From Betaproteobacteria bacterium (GTDB taxonomy: Bacteria > Pseudomonadota > Gammaproteobacteria > Burkholderiales > SHXO01): a stretch of DNA of 32,304 nt. Location: NCBI GenBank assembly GCA_009693245.1, contig SHXO01000030.1:1-32304 (forward strand), given 5' to 3'. Positions 25,719 to 32,304 of this stretch are shown one piece after another. A model generated the notes under the pieces. That model did not search any database, was not told the DNA's origin, and saw nothing but the letters and a program-made list of their open reading frames with translations. Position 1 is the stretch's first letter. Every line of letters starts with the position of its first letter. The translations under genes were made by a program, and so were the position numbers.

Positions 25719-26362
25719 CATGCGCGCGACTATCACCTCATCGATGCGCTGTGGCCGAATGAAGAGGCGGATGCGGCGCGCAGCTCCTATGGGGTCGCAT
25801 TATTCCGGCTGCGAAGTTTGCTCGGAAGCCATGATGTCCTGGAAACCAAAGGCTGGTCCATCAGCCTGAATTCGAATCTGGTCTGGATCGACGCCGTTGC
25901 CTTCGACCACCTAACAGGCGCTAACGATGGAGCGGAGGAGACGGATACCATTCGCAAGGCAGTGGACCTTTACTGGGGAAATTTGCTCCCCGAAGACAAT
26001 GACGAACCCTGGTCGATGCCGTTGCGCGAGCGTCTGCGGGGAAAGTTCGTTCATCATCTGGGCCGATTGAGCAAAACGCTGGAAGACGATGAGCAGTGGG
26101 AAAGAGCCGGCGCCCTTTACTTGCGCGGCATCGACGCGGACCCTTTGAGCGAGACGTTCTACCGGGGATTGATGCGTTGCCACCTCGCGCACGGGCAGTG
26201 CGCGGAAGGGGTGGGGGTGTATCGCCGATTGAGCCAGGTCCTCTCGGGTACTAGCGGGCTTAAACCTTCCGCGGAAACCGAGGCGGTCCACCAGTTGTTG
26301 CTGGGTTAAGGGCTTGTCAGACCCTTCCAGTAAAATGCGCCTCTTACGCACAGAGACCATCC

Positions 26363-27454
26363 ATGACCTTCACCGAAGATTCCATCAAAGCTGCCCTGAA
26401 GCAAATCCAAGATCCCGTCCTGAACCAGGACTACGTGAGCGCCAAGGAGATCAAGTCCATCAAGACCGATGGCAACAATGTCGCGGTGGAGGTGGTGCTG
26501 AGCTATCCCGCCAAAAGTCTCTGGGACAGCATTCGGACTGAGATTGAAGCCAAGCTCAAGAGCCTGCCGGGCATGGGGCAGGTGAGCGTGAACGTGACCA
26601 GCAAGGTGATTTCCCATGCGGTGCAAGCCGGCGTGGCGCTGTTGCCCGGCGTGAAGAACATCGTCGCGGTTGCCTCGGGAAAGGGCGGGGTGGGCAAGTC
26701 CACGGTGGCGGTGAACCTCGCGCTCGCGCTGGCTGCGGAAGGCGCGACCGTGGGCATACTCGACGCCGACATCTACGGTCCGTCGCAGCCGCTGATGCTG
26801 GGTTTGCAGGGCAAGCGCCCGCAATCCAACGACAACAAGTCCCTGGAGCCCATGGAAGCCCACGGCATTCAAGCCATGTCCATCGGCTTCCTCATCGATG
26901 TGGAGCAACCCATGGTGTGGCGAGGCCCCATGGTCACCGGCGCGCTCCAGCAGTTGCTGGGGGACACGCGCTGGCGCGATCTGGATTTTCTCATCATCGA
27001 CATGCCGCCCGGCACCGGCGATATTCAACTCACTCTCGCCCAAAAAGTGCCAGTGACCGGTGCGATCATCGTGACCACGCCGCAGGACATCGCGCTGCTG
27101 GACGCGCGCAAGGGACTCAAGATGTTCGAGAAGGTGAACATCCCCATCCTGGGCATCGTGGAGAATATGTCCTTGCACCTGTGCTCCAAGTGCGGCCACG
27201 AGGAAGCCATCTTCGGTTTGGGCGGCGGAGCCAGCATGGCAAAAGACTACAAGGTGGATTTACTGGGCTCGCTGCCCCTCGACATGAAGATTAGGGAGGA
27301 CGGAGACTCCGGCATACCCACCGTCGCGGCCGAGCCGCAAAGCCGCGTTGCCGAGATCTACAAGCAGATCGCACGCAAAGTTGCCGCCAAGATCGCCAGC
27401 AAGGCGAGAGACATGAGCGCGGTGTTTCCGAAAATCGTGATCCAAAACACCTAG
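26363..27454 (+). CDS. apbC: Mrp/ApbC iron-sulfur carrier ATPase
   Basis: Cytoplasmic P-loop ATPase that carries and delivers Fe-S clusters. The 363-residue product has an N-terminal MIP18-like domain (residues 1-85), the deviant Walker A SGKGGVGKST (105-114), DADIYGPSQP (134-143), IIDMPPGTGD (211-220), and the cluster-binding CxxC, Cys274 and Cys277 (CSKCGHE). It is intact and full length. In many Betaproteobacteria apbC lies directly beside divergent metG; here about 4 kb separates them. dcd follows downstream. Confidence 0.95.
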   Translation: MTFTEDSIKAALKQIQDPVLNQDYVSAKEIKSIKTDGNNVAVEVVLSYPAKSLWDSIRTEIEAKLKSLPGMGQVSVNVTSKVISHAVQAGVALLPGVKNIVAVASGKGGVGKSTVAVNLALALAAEGATVGILDADIYGPSQPLMLGLQGKRPQSNDNKSLEPMEAHGIQAMSIGFLIDVEQPMVWRGPMVTGALQQLLGDTRWRDLDFLIIDMPPGTGDIQLTLAQKVPVTGAIIVTTPQDIALLDARKGLKMFEKVNIPILGIVENMSLHLCSKCGHEEAIFGLGGGASMAKDYKVDLLGSLPLDMKIREDGDSGIPTVAAEPQSRVAEIYKQIARKVAAKIASKARDMSAVFPKIVIQNT

Positions 27455-27545
27455 GGAGGAGTGAGGGTGGAGGAGGTAGGAGAAAGGCGCAAGACCGGTG
27501 GTGACTCGCGGTTTTACTCCTCCCTCCTCCCTCCTCCATCCTCCC
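27454..27545. repeat. Purine/pyrimidine inverted repeat between apbC and dcd
   Basis: A purine arm (27454-27482, units of GGAGGAG) and a pyrimidine arm (27517-27545, units of CTCCTCC) are complementary at about 24 of 29 positions, with a 34-nt spacer. Short-period arms make several register-shifted hairpins possible. The pyrimidine arm ends six bases before the dcd start, so it could hide the dcd ribosome site, for which no other good candidate is visible. It resembles the 19763-19838 element in design but not in sequence. Confidence 0.65.
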
Positions 27546-27551
27546 GGCAAC

Positions 27552-28121
27552 ATGATTAAATCCGACCGCTGGATTCGCCGAATGGCACAGACGCAACGCA
27601 TGATCGAGCCCTTCGAGACGAACCAGATCAAGCAGGTGGACGGCAAGCCCGTGGTGTCCTTCGGCACGTCGAGCTACGGCTACGATTTGCGCTGCTCGGA
27701 CGAGTTCAAGCTCTTCACCAACATCAACTCCACAATCGTGGACCCGAAGAATTTCGACCCGAAATCCTTCGTCGATGTGAAGGGCGCGTCTTGCATCATT
27801 CCGCCCAACTCCTTTGCGCTGGCGCGCACCGTGGAGTACTTTCGCATTCCGCGCAATGTTTTGGTGATCTGCCTGGGTAAATCGACGTACGCGCGTTGCG
27901 GAATTATCGTGAACGTAACGCCCTTGGAGCCGGAGTGGGAAGGCCACGTGACGCTTGAGTTTTCCAACACCACGCCCTTGCCCGCGAAGATCTACGCCAA
28001 TGAAGGCGTGGCGCAGGTGCTCTTCCTCGAAGCCGCGCCGGACGACATCTGCGAAACGTCCTACAAGGACCGGGGCGGCAAGTACCAGCGGCAGACTGGC
28101 GTCACATTGCCGAAGATCTAG
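27552..28121 (+). CDS. dcd: dCTP deaminase
   Basis: Converts dCTP to dUTP and ammonia for thymidylate synthesis. Taking the ATG at 27552 gives 189 residues starting [12 protein letters not shown], as in betaproteobacterial Dcd. Catalytic residues are visible: Ser111 and Arg115 in GKSTYARCG and Glu136 in HVTLEFSNT. The C-terminus [19 protein letters not shown] is the nucleotide-binding tail. Frame upstream of the ATG only crosses the inverted repeat. It is intact. Confidence 0.95.
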   Translation: MIKSDRWIRRMAQTQRMIEPFETNQIKQVDGKPVVSFGTSSYGYDLRCSDEFKLFTNINSTIVDPKNFDPKSFVDVKGASCIIPPNSFALARTVEYFRIPRNVLVICLGKSTYARCGIIVNVTPLEPEWEGHVTLEFSNTTPLPAKIYANEGVAQVLFLEAAPDDICETSYKDRGGKYQRQTGVTLPKI

Positions 28122-28140
28122 GGCGAGTCCTAGACAGGCT

Positions 28141-28190
28141 CTGGCTCTTTAGATGAAGCCAGGATGTGCCGCAAGGTCTCAGGGCTTTTT
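28141..28190 (+). terminator. Weak candidate terminator after dcd
   Basis: CTGGCT (28141-28146) can pair with AGCCAG (28157-28162) over a 10-nt loop, and a T5 run follows about 25 bases later in GGGCTTTTTG. The spacing is poor for an intrinsic terminator. Otherwise the stretch between dcd and the slipin remnant shows nothing I can name. Confidence 0.2.
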
Positions 28191-28278
28191 GTTGTTTGAC
28201 GATAAGGCGTAGGCAGGTACACGAAGGAAAACGCAATGAATTCGCACGCCGGGTTTGCGCGGCGCGCAAGGAAATTAG

Positions 28279-29072
28279 CAGGGAAAATATTCCAACTTCG
28301 ACCCGCTAAAGCGTTTGTCGGTGGAGGTCTTTTCCATGAGCCGGCCGGAGTTTTCGCACCGTCTGGCGAATTACCTCACCAAGGCCGAACCGGGTTTGGC
28401 GGAGAGGGAATTCCAGATCGTGGAATTGTCCTCGGCGGAAGTTGGCTTGCGTTACGAAAACGGCGTGCTGGCAGAGGTGCTTGCTCCGAACACGCGCCGG
28501 CTGTACTGGAAGGGCTACATGGATGTGCGCATCGAGCGGTGAACATCGCCACCGAATTTAGCCTGCGCATCAACCTAAACGCGGGCTACCGGATCAGTGA
28601 TGTGTTGACGGCCTTCAGCAAGCAGGCCAAGCCGCCGGATTTCCTCTACAAGGAATTGCAGTTCGGCCTGCGCGCGGCGGTGGGCACGCGCACTCTCGAT
28701 GAGTTGCTGGAGAACAAGAACATCATCGACGAAGTGGTGCGCGCGCATATCGACAAACGCGTGGCCGGCATCGGCTTGGAAGTCGAATCCGCCGGGGTGA
28801 AGGACATCATCCTGCCGGGCGAGATGAAGACCATCCTCGCCAAGGTAGTGGAGGCCGATAAAGCCGCCCAGGCCAACGTGATCGGACGCCGCGAGGAAAC
28901 CGCGGCCACGTGTAGCCTGCTCAACACCGCCAAGGTGATGGAGAACAACCCGGTCGCCCTGCGTTTGAAGGAGTTGGAAACGCTGGAAAAGGTCACCGAG
29001 AAAATCGGCAGCGTCTCGGTATACGGTGGCCTGGATAGTGTGTTGAAGGATCTGGTGAAGATCGGAGCCTAA
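28279..29072 (+). pseudogene. Decayed slipin (SPFH/Band 7 membrane protein) gene
   Basis: Slipins are membrane-associated SPFH proteins of about 370-390 residues. The first part, in the frame of 28315, reads SNFDPLKRLSVEVFSMSRPE to KGYMDVRIER and ends at TGA 28540-28542; it has no start codon because a TAG lies at 28276. The second part is in another frame: VNIATEFSLRINLNAGYR to YGGLDSVLKDLVKIGA, including AAVGTRTLDELLENK and VKDIILPGEMKTILAKVVEA. One lost base at about 28540 explains the frame change, since VNIATEFSL fits directly after VRIER. About 70 residues also seem missing after EFSL, and the N-terminal membrane anchor is gone. Non-functional. Confidence 0.75.
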
Positions 29073-29093
29073 CTTCCAGAAAAGGCCATTCCC

Positions 29094-29996
29094 TCAGACC
29101 GGCGCCCTTTCATCGGAGGCTGTCAACAGCTTGTACACCGAGGTGAAGTCCTGCCTCCCCAGCCCTTGCGATGAAGCAAGACGAAGCAACTGCTGGGCAA
29201 CGGGCGATACAAAGACCGGGATGCGCAATTCGCGGGCGGCGCTCACTGCCAGGGCCAAATCCTTTGCCATCAAATCGGTCATGAAGCCTGGGGCGTAGTC
29301 CCGGGTGGAGGGGGCTTTCTCGACCATGCCGGGCACGGGGTGGGCATGTTGCATCATCCAGGTATTACCGGAGGATTTCGAGATCACGTCCGTCAGAATT
29401 TTCGGGTCGACGCCGAAGCCTTCGCCGATGCGGAAGGCTTCCGCCACGGCGATGGCGGCCACTCCCGCGATCAGATTGTTGCAAAGCTTCGCGGCCTCGC
29501 CTGCTCCGACCTCACCCACGTGAATGATGTTCGCCCCCATGGCCGAGAGGGCAGGGCGCGCCGCTTCGAGGTCCGCCGCGGCGCCGCCAACCATGATGGC
29601 AAGAGTTGCGTTCTCGGCGCCCACCGAGCCGCCCGACACGGGCGCGTCGATGAACCGCACGCCTTTGGCCGCGAGCGCAGCGGCGACCCGGCGCGAAGCA
29701 TTCGGATCGATGGTGGACATATCCGCGCACAGCAATCCCCGCTTCGCGCCTTCGAGGATCCCGCCTTGGCCTAGGTAAGCCGCCTCTACCTGCGACGAAG
29801 ATGGCAGCATCGTCACCAGAAAATCCACGCGTGCGGCGGCGTCCGCTGCCGAGGCTGCGCGCTTTGCGCCGCGCGCCACGGCGGCATCGAGCGCGGCCGG
29901 AAATACGTCATAGGCGAGGACACCATGGCCCGCTTTCATGAGATTCGCCAGCATGGGCAGGCCCATGGTGCCGGTACCGATAAAGCCAACATTCAT
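29094..29996 (-). CDS. mmsB: 3-hydroxyisobutyrate dehydrogenase family protein
   Basis: NAD(P)-dependent beta-hydroxyacid dehydrogenase; MmsB oxidises 3-hydroxyisobutyrate in valine breakdown. Using the ATG at 29996 with ribosome site AGGAG gives 300 residues. Rossmann motif GFIGTGTMG (residues 4-12), substrate motif DAPVSGGSVGAENATLAIM (118-135) and catalytic Lys170 in GAGEAAKLCNNL are all present. The open frame extends 69 codons upstream, but the nucleotide-binding motif must sit at the N-terminus. No valine-pathway neighbours are visible, so a related activity (tartronate semialdehyde or another hydroxyacid) is possible. Confidence 0.88.
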   Translation of the reverse strand: MNVGFIGTGTMGLPMLANLMKAGHGVLAYDVFPAALDAAVARGAKRAASAADAAARVDFLVTMLPSSSQVEAAYLGQGGILEGAKRGLLCADMSTIDPNASRRVAAALAAKGVRFIDAPVSGGSVGAENATLAIMVGGAAADLEAARPALSAMGANIIHVGEVGAGEAAKLCNNLIAGVAAIAVAEAFRIGEGFGVDPKILTDVISKSSGNTWMMQHAHPVPGMVEKAPSTRDYAPGFMTDLMAKDLALAVSAARELRIPVFVSPVAQQLLRLASSQGLGRQDFTSVYKLLTASDERAPV

Positions 29997-30103
29997 CTCG
30001 TTTCTCCTGGCGATTTGTTCCATGTTCTTTGGCATGCGATAACGAATAAAGAGTACGCCGGTCCGCGGATTGCCACGCGTTGCGCAAAAGACGATTGCCG
30101 GTT

Positions 30104-30448
30104 CTAACGACTCCGCGAAGCTTTCACGAATTCGAGGGAGATCCGAAAGAGATCGAGATCTTTTTCGTAATCCGCGGCATCGGCGCGGTTGATTTGTATC
30201 CATTCCCGCGTACTTTCCATACCGCCAGGCTGAAACGAGACGACGTTATCGCGTGAGAACTGTAGTTCGGTGGCGGTAGCCACCGGTACGCGTAGCCCGA
30301 TGCCTTTGCCGCTGATGCAAGCGAACATCTTGTCTCTGACGAAGTAGGCATCGAGGTTGTTGATTTTCTTTCCGGTTACGCCGGGGAGTTTGAGAAGCAG
30401 AGCGTCGATGATCGCCTTGCGGCTGGGTTCGGGGGTAGCGGTTTTCAA
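30104..30448 (-). CDS. TfoX/YjbR-like small protein
   Basis: A 114-residue protein, MKTATPEPSRKAIIDALLLK to SLEFVKASRSR. The segment KKINNLDAYFVRDKMFACISG, then LRVPVATATELQF, suggests a TfoX-N or MmcQ/YjbR-type alpha-beta fold, where a GKMFA-like motif is usual. No catalytic residues are evident. It stands alone on the minus strand between mmsB and a non-coding gap. Function unknown; the family call is tentative. Confidence 0.55.
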   Translation of the reverse strand: MKTATPEPSRKAIIDALLLKLPGVTGKKINNLDAYFVRDKMFACISGKGIGLRVPVATATELQFSRDNVVSFQPGGMESTREWIQINRADAADYEKDLDLFRISLEFVKASRSR

Positions 30449-30766
30449 GGGGAACCTACCTTCACAAATCTAGAGGAATGAATCAAGACTGCTGCCGTGT
30501 CCGGCAGCGCTATAGATCTAAGTATGCGCCACTTCCTTTGGCAACTGAGTTAAGCCGGCTCCCAAGCAAAATCGAAAATCGGAGGATGCTCGGCCAAGCT
30601 CCATCCCGGACCCTCATATTTCCTTGTTAATATCGTGAGAGCGTCTCGGCCAAAGGCTTTTGGATGCGTGCAATGACACGTCACAAATCGGCGCGTGCAA
30701 TATCGGTTGATAGGCGGGTGGCGGCATCCATACCGGCGCTGTCGTTAGGCCCTTCAGGTACACCGC
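30449..30766. other. Non-coding gap upstream of the BrnT module
   Basis: No gene recognised in 318 bp; frames over it on either strand lack protein character. It contains a 7-bp hairpin (GCTGCCG 30491-30497 with CGGCAGC 30502-30508), a 9-bp direct repeat GCGTGCAAT (30666-30674 and 30693-30701) that could serve as an operator for the toxin-antitoxin genes, and GTTAGGC at 30744-30750, which matches an integron core site (GTTRRRY) 16 bp before brnT. Confidence 0.4.
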
Positions 30767-31042
30767 ATGTTCAAGTTCGAGTGGGACGATCAAAAGGCGG
30801 CCAGCAATCTGCGAAAGCATGGCGTATCGTTCGACGAGGCTGTCAGCGTATTTGCGGATGGCTTGGCGCTGACTTTCGCAGACACGGATCGCTTCGAGTC
30901 CGAAGATCGAAGCCGAACCTACGGCATCTCGAACAAAGGCCGGCTTCTCGTGGTAGTTCACACGGAACGCCACAACAATGTTCGAATCATTAGTGCGAGA
31001 AAGGCAACTCAGTATGAAAAAGGCATCCACGACCAAGTCTGA
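30767..31042 (+). CDS. brnT: BrnT-family toxin
   Basis: RelE-like ribonuclease toxin of a type II toxin-antitoxin system. The 91-residue product begins MFKFEWDDQKAASNLRKHGV, then FDEAVSVFAD, the classic BrnT opening, and ends with VRIISARKATQYEKG, carrying the conserved Arg and the RKA...E motif of the active site. Length is normal. The antitoxin gene overlaps its 3' end by 29 bases. Nothing suggests inactivation. Confidence 0.85.
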   Translation: MFKFEWDDQKAASNLRKHGVSFDEAVSVFADGLALTFADTDRFESEDRSRTYGISNKGRLLVVVHTERHNNVRIISARKATQYEKGIHDQV

Positions 31043-31277
31043 TCAAGACATTCCAGTCTTGAAGCGCGAACAACTCGGGGTTGGCTTACGCGGCAAGTAC
31101 TTCAAGCGCTTTACGCAAGGGAGCAATGTCGTTGTGCTGCGGCCCGAGATTCAGAAGGCATTTCCCACGTCTGAAGCAGTCAACAAAGCCCTCGCAAGCA
31201 TGTTGGCCTTCGCGAAGGAGACGCAGGGCCTAACGGGCCGCTCAAAGCGGCCGTCCCGCAAGCGGGTAGGCGTTTAG
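31014..31277 (+). CDS. Antitoxin partner of BrnT
   Basis: An 87-residue protein from the ATG at 31014, overlapping brnT. It starts MKKASTTKSDQDIPVLKRE and contains GLRGKYFKRFTQGSNVVVLR, then AFPTSEAVNKALASMLAF, a beta-strand/helix arrangement expected of a ribbon-helix-helix-like antitoxin. It plays the role of BrnA, but its sequence is the KYYKR/SNVVVL type often found next to BrnT, so I give no symbol. The last 16 codons run through a GC-rich palindromic stretch resembling an attC site. Confidence 0.72.
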   Translation: MKKASTTKSDQDIPVLKREQLGVGLRGKYFKRFTQGSNVVVLRPEIQKAFPTSEAVNKALASMLAFAKETQGLTGRSKRPSRKRVGV

Positions 31278-31291
31278 CCTTGGCGTTGAAT
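31228..31291 (+). repeat. attC-like palindromic recombination site after brnT-antitoxin
   Basis: The 64-bp stretch begins with GCCTAAC (RYYYAAC core, 31228-31234) and ends with GTTGAAT (GTTRRRY core, 31285-31291). Between them are two perfect hairpins: GGCCGCT-CAA-AGCGGCC (31236-31252) and CCCGC-AA-GCGGG (31255-31266). Size and core motifs fit an integron attC site, and GTTAGGC upstream of brnT would be the other cassette boundary. The arms are not a classic full-length imperfect palindrome, so this remains tentative. Confidence 0.35.
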
Positions 31292-32090
31292 TCTCTCGAA
31301 ATGCCCAAGCCGGCCCCTCGCAGCGCTCCGATGGCCGCGGCCCGTTCGGGGGCACTTGATCTCGCGCCGAGCAATCCGCAGGTTGAAACCGGGGTATAAC
31401 TCGGAGATCCGCGCTGCAGCGGCGCGAGCCTCGGTCTGCCGGCCCAACTGGCCATAAACCTCCGCGAAACACAACGGCGTCCAAAAATTGTTTGGGATAC
31501 CAATCTGCTGAGCTGCCTTCAGCGCCTGCGCATAATCGCGTTTGTGGTAGTAGTAGTTGTGGTAGCCCCAGTGGTACCAACCTGGATGGCGCGGGTTCAG
31601 TTGCACGGCTTTATCAATGAGCTTGACTCCACGTTCCCACTCCCCCGCATAGAGAATATGCAGCCCCAGGACCGAGATGATGGTGGCGTTGTTCGGGTTC
31701 AGCCGGATCGATGCGGGCCGCGACATTTACGCCGTCGCCGTATACGGTGCCGTCCGGTCGTTCGATGACTTCCCCGAGATTGATCCCGATGCGAAAGCGC
31801 ATCCGGCGTGCTTCAGGCAACGCTTCGTTGCGCTCTGCCAGCACGGCCTGGATTTCAGATGCCGCGCGCACAGCTCCCGTGGCTGCCTGGAACACTGCGA
31901 GCACGCTGTCGCCCGCCATATCCACGACACGGCCGTGATGAGCTTGAATCTTTGCGCGGAAGACGGCGCGGTACGCTTCGAGGCTCGCCACGGTGGCTTC
32001 GTCGTCCTGTTGCATAAGGCGCGAATAACCAGCGACACCGGCAGCGAGTATCGCGCCGAGCTTACGGACTCCTCCTTCTGGTTCGGTCAT
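31274..32090 (-). pseudogene. Decayed adenylate cyclase (class III) / TPR gene
   Basis: From the ATG at 32090 the minus strand encodes the first half of a class III cyclase domain: RKLGAILAAGVAGYSRLMQQ, DMAGDSVLAVF, RIGINLGEVIERPDG, YGDGVNVAARI. The first metal-binding Asp of the usual AADVAGYS is Gly here. Near 31715 it joins, in another frame, TPR repeats: IRLNPNNATIISVLGLHILY to ARISELYPGFNLRI. Intact relatives are about 550-650 residues, so the second half of the cyclase domain and most of the central region are missing. The C-terminus also seems frameshifted after FNLRI. Non-functional. Confidence 0.75.
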
Positions 32091-32154
32091 TAGGAACGCG
32101 CGTCTTCGAGAACTTCGAATGCCAAGAGTAAGGCTAGCACGCCGATATGAGAAT

Positions 32155-32304
32155 CTAGGGCACCTCTAATAATTCAGCATTCTAGAGTAGTGTGTATGGA
32201 ATCGATGTGATAAAAAGCCTCGAAGCGCAAAGTGATCCCGAGGCCGATGAAGAAAGACAAACGCAGGAAGCAACCCAAACCCAAGCAGCCTGGATTCTTC
32301 GATG
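32155..32304 (+). mobile_element. Left end of an IS5-family insertion sequence (runs off the window)
   Basis: CTAG at 32155-32158, a typical IS5-type target, is followed by a likely terminal inverted repeat, GGCACCTCTAATAATTC (32159-32175). A transposase start lies about 90 bp inside. The right end is beyond the window, so the repeat cannot be confirmed. The element sits about 65 bp upstream of the decayed cyclase start and may have removed its promoter. Confidence 0.65.
32247..32304 (+). CDS. IS5-family transposase, N-terminal fragment (cut by window end)
   Basis: The frame from the ATG at 32247 reads MKKDKRRKQPKPKQPGFFD and continues past the window. The basic start followed by QPGFFD is characteristic of IS5-group DDE transposases, which continue with LxxLSxxGDPLE-type sequence. 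Only 19 codons are visible. The catalytic residues lie outside, so intactness cannot be judged. Confidence 0.6.
   Translation, partial: MKKDKRRKQPKPKQPGFFD

Larger units (their letters stand above)
23201..26309 (+). pseudogene. Broken MalT-like ATPase / BTAD transcriptional regulator
   Basis: Originally one gene of roughly 1,000 residues. The N-terminal NTPase has Walker A APPGAGKTALL near residues 44-54 and Walker B VLVLDNFQDL. The middle is a helical TPR-like region. Near 25600-25900 lies an OmpR/SARP-type winged helix (RIYTLGRFEIYMEDKLLSFG), and at the C-terminus a BTAD domain (ALYLRGIDADPLSETFYRGLMRCH). Three lesions break it: (1) near 23790-23810 the frame changes and about 25-30 expected residues before AAGLVLLIERL are missing; (2) a perfect 8-bp tandem duplication at 24913-24928; (3) one extra G in a run of seven at 25712-25718. 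Correcting the last two restores uninterrupted protein. It would be a cytoplasmic activator whose targets are unknown. Confidence 0.82.

Noticed and set aside
30600-30750. Full attC site upstream of brnT
   Set aside because: GTTAGGC is present, but no RYYYAAC partner is found within 200 bp upstream, so only the downstream site is reported, with low confidence.
1-32304. CRISPR arrays, rRNA or tRNA genes, prophage modules
   Set aside because: No regularly spaced repeats, no recognisable rRNA or tRNA sequence and no phage structural genes were seen on either strand.

Overview
The window looks like a piece of a betaproteobacterial chromosome (Burkholderiales or Nitrosomonadales-like). I infer this from the high GC content, the metG / apbC(mrp) / dcd neighbourhood typical of Betaproteobacteria, the CbbQ/CbbO-type pair, and the style of the large regulator. 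No rRNA, tRNA or CRISPR array was seen.

Region 1 (1-15.4 kb) is a nitrogen-scavenging supercluster on the + strand. A leader with an NtrC-like site and a possible sigma-54 promoter precedes a five-gene urea/short-amide ABC transporter (urtABCDE). Then come an aliphatic amidase (amiE), a complete urease set in the unusual order ureE-ureF-ureAB(fused)-ureC-ureG-ureD, and a MoxR-type AAA+ ATPase plus VWA protein (CbbQ/CbbO family) with no Rubisco nearby. A VapBC-type toxin-antitoxin module with a broken toxin sits between Q and O. The transporter would import urea and small amides. AmiE would release ammonia from amides and the nickel urease from urea, with UreEFGD as metallocentre chaperones.

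Region 2 (15.4-19.8 kb) is mixed. It holds a secreted HExxH protein, a small membrane protein, a glutathione transferase, a degenerate nucleotidyltransferase/partner pair separated by a 160-bp MITE-like element, a di-haem c oxidoreductase and an acylphosphatase.

Region 3 (19.8-29.1 kb) carries the housekeeping genes metG, mrp/apbC and dcd. Here metG has an in-frame insert: an endonuclease-like DUF559 domain bounded by about 35-40 bp inverted repeats, placed in the linker before the tRNA-binding domain. Between metG and mrp lies about 4 kb of accessory DNA: a short coding remnant, a cysteine-rich secreted protein and a roughly 1,000-residue BTAD/MalT-like regulator broken by three lesions, one of them a perfect 8-bp tandem duplication. 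After dcd lies a decayed slipin gene.

Region 4 (29.1-32.3 kb) has a 3-hydroxyisobutyrate dehydrogenase-like gene, a TfoX-like protein, a BrnT-type toxin with its antitoxin next to an attC-like sequence, a decayed adenylate cyclase/TPR gene, and the left end of an IS5-family element running off the window.

Overall, the first 12 kb is intact. From 12.6 kb on, toxin-antitoxin modules, small repeats, mobile insertions and pseudogenes accumulate.
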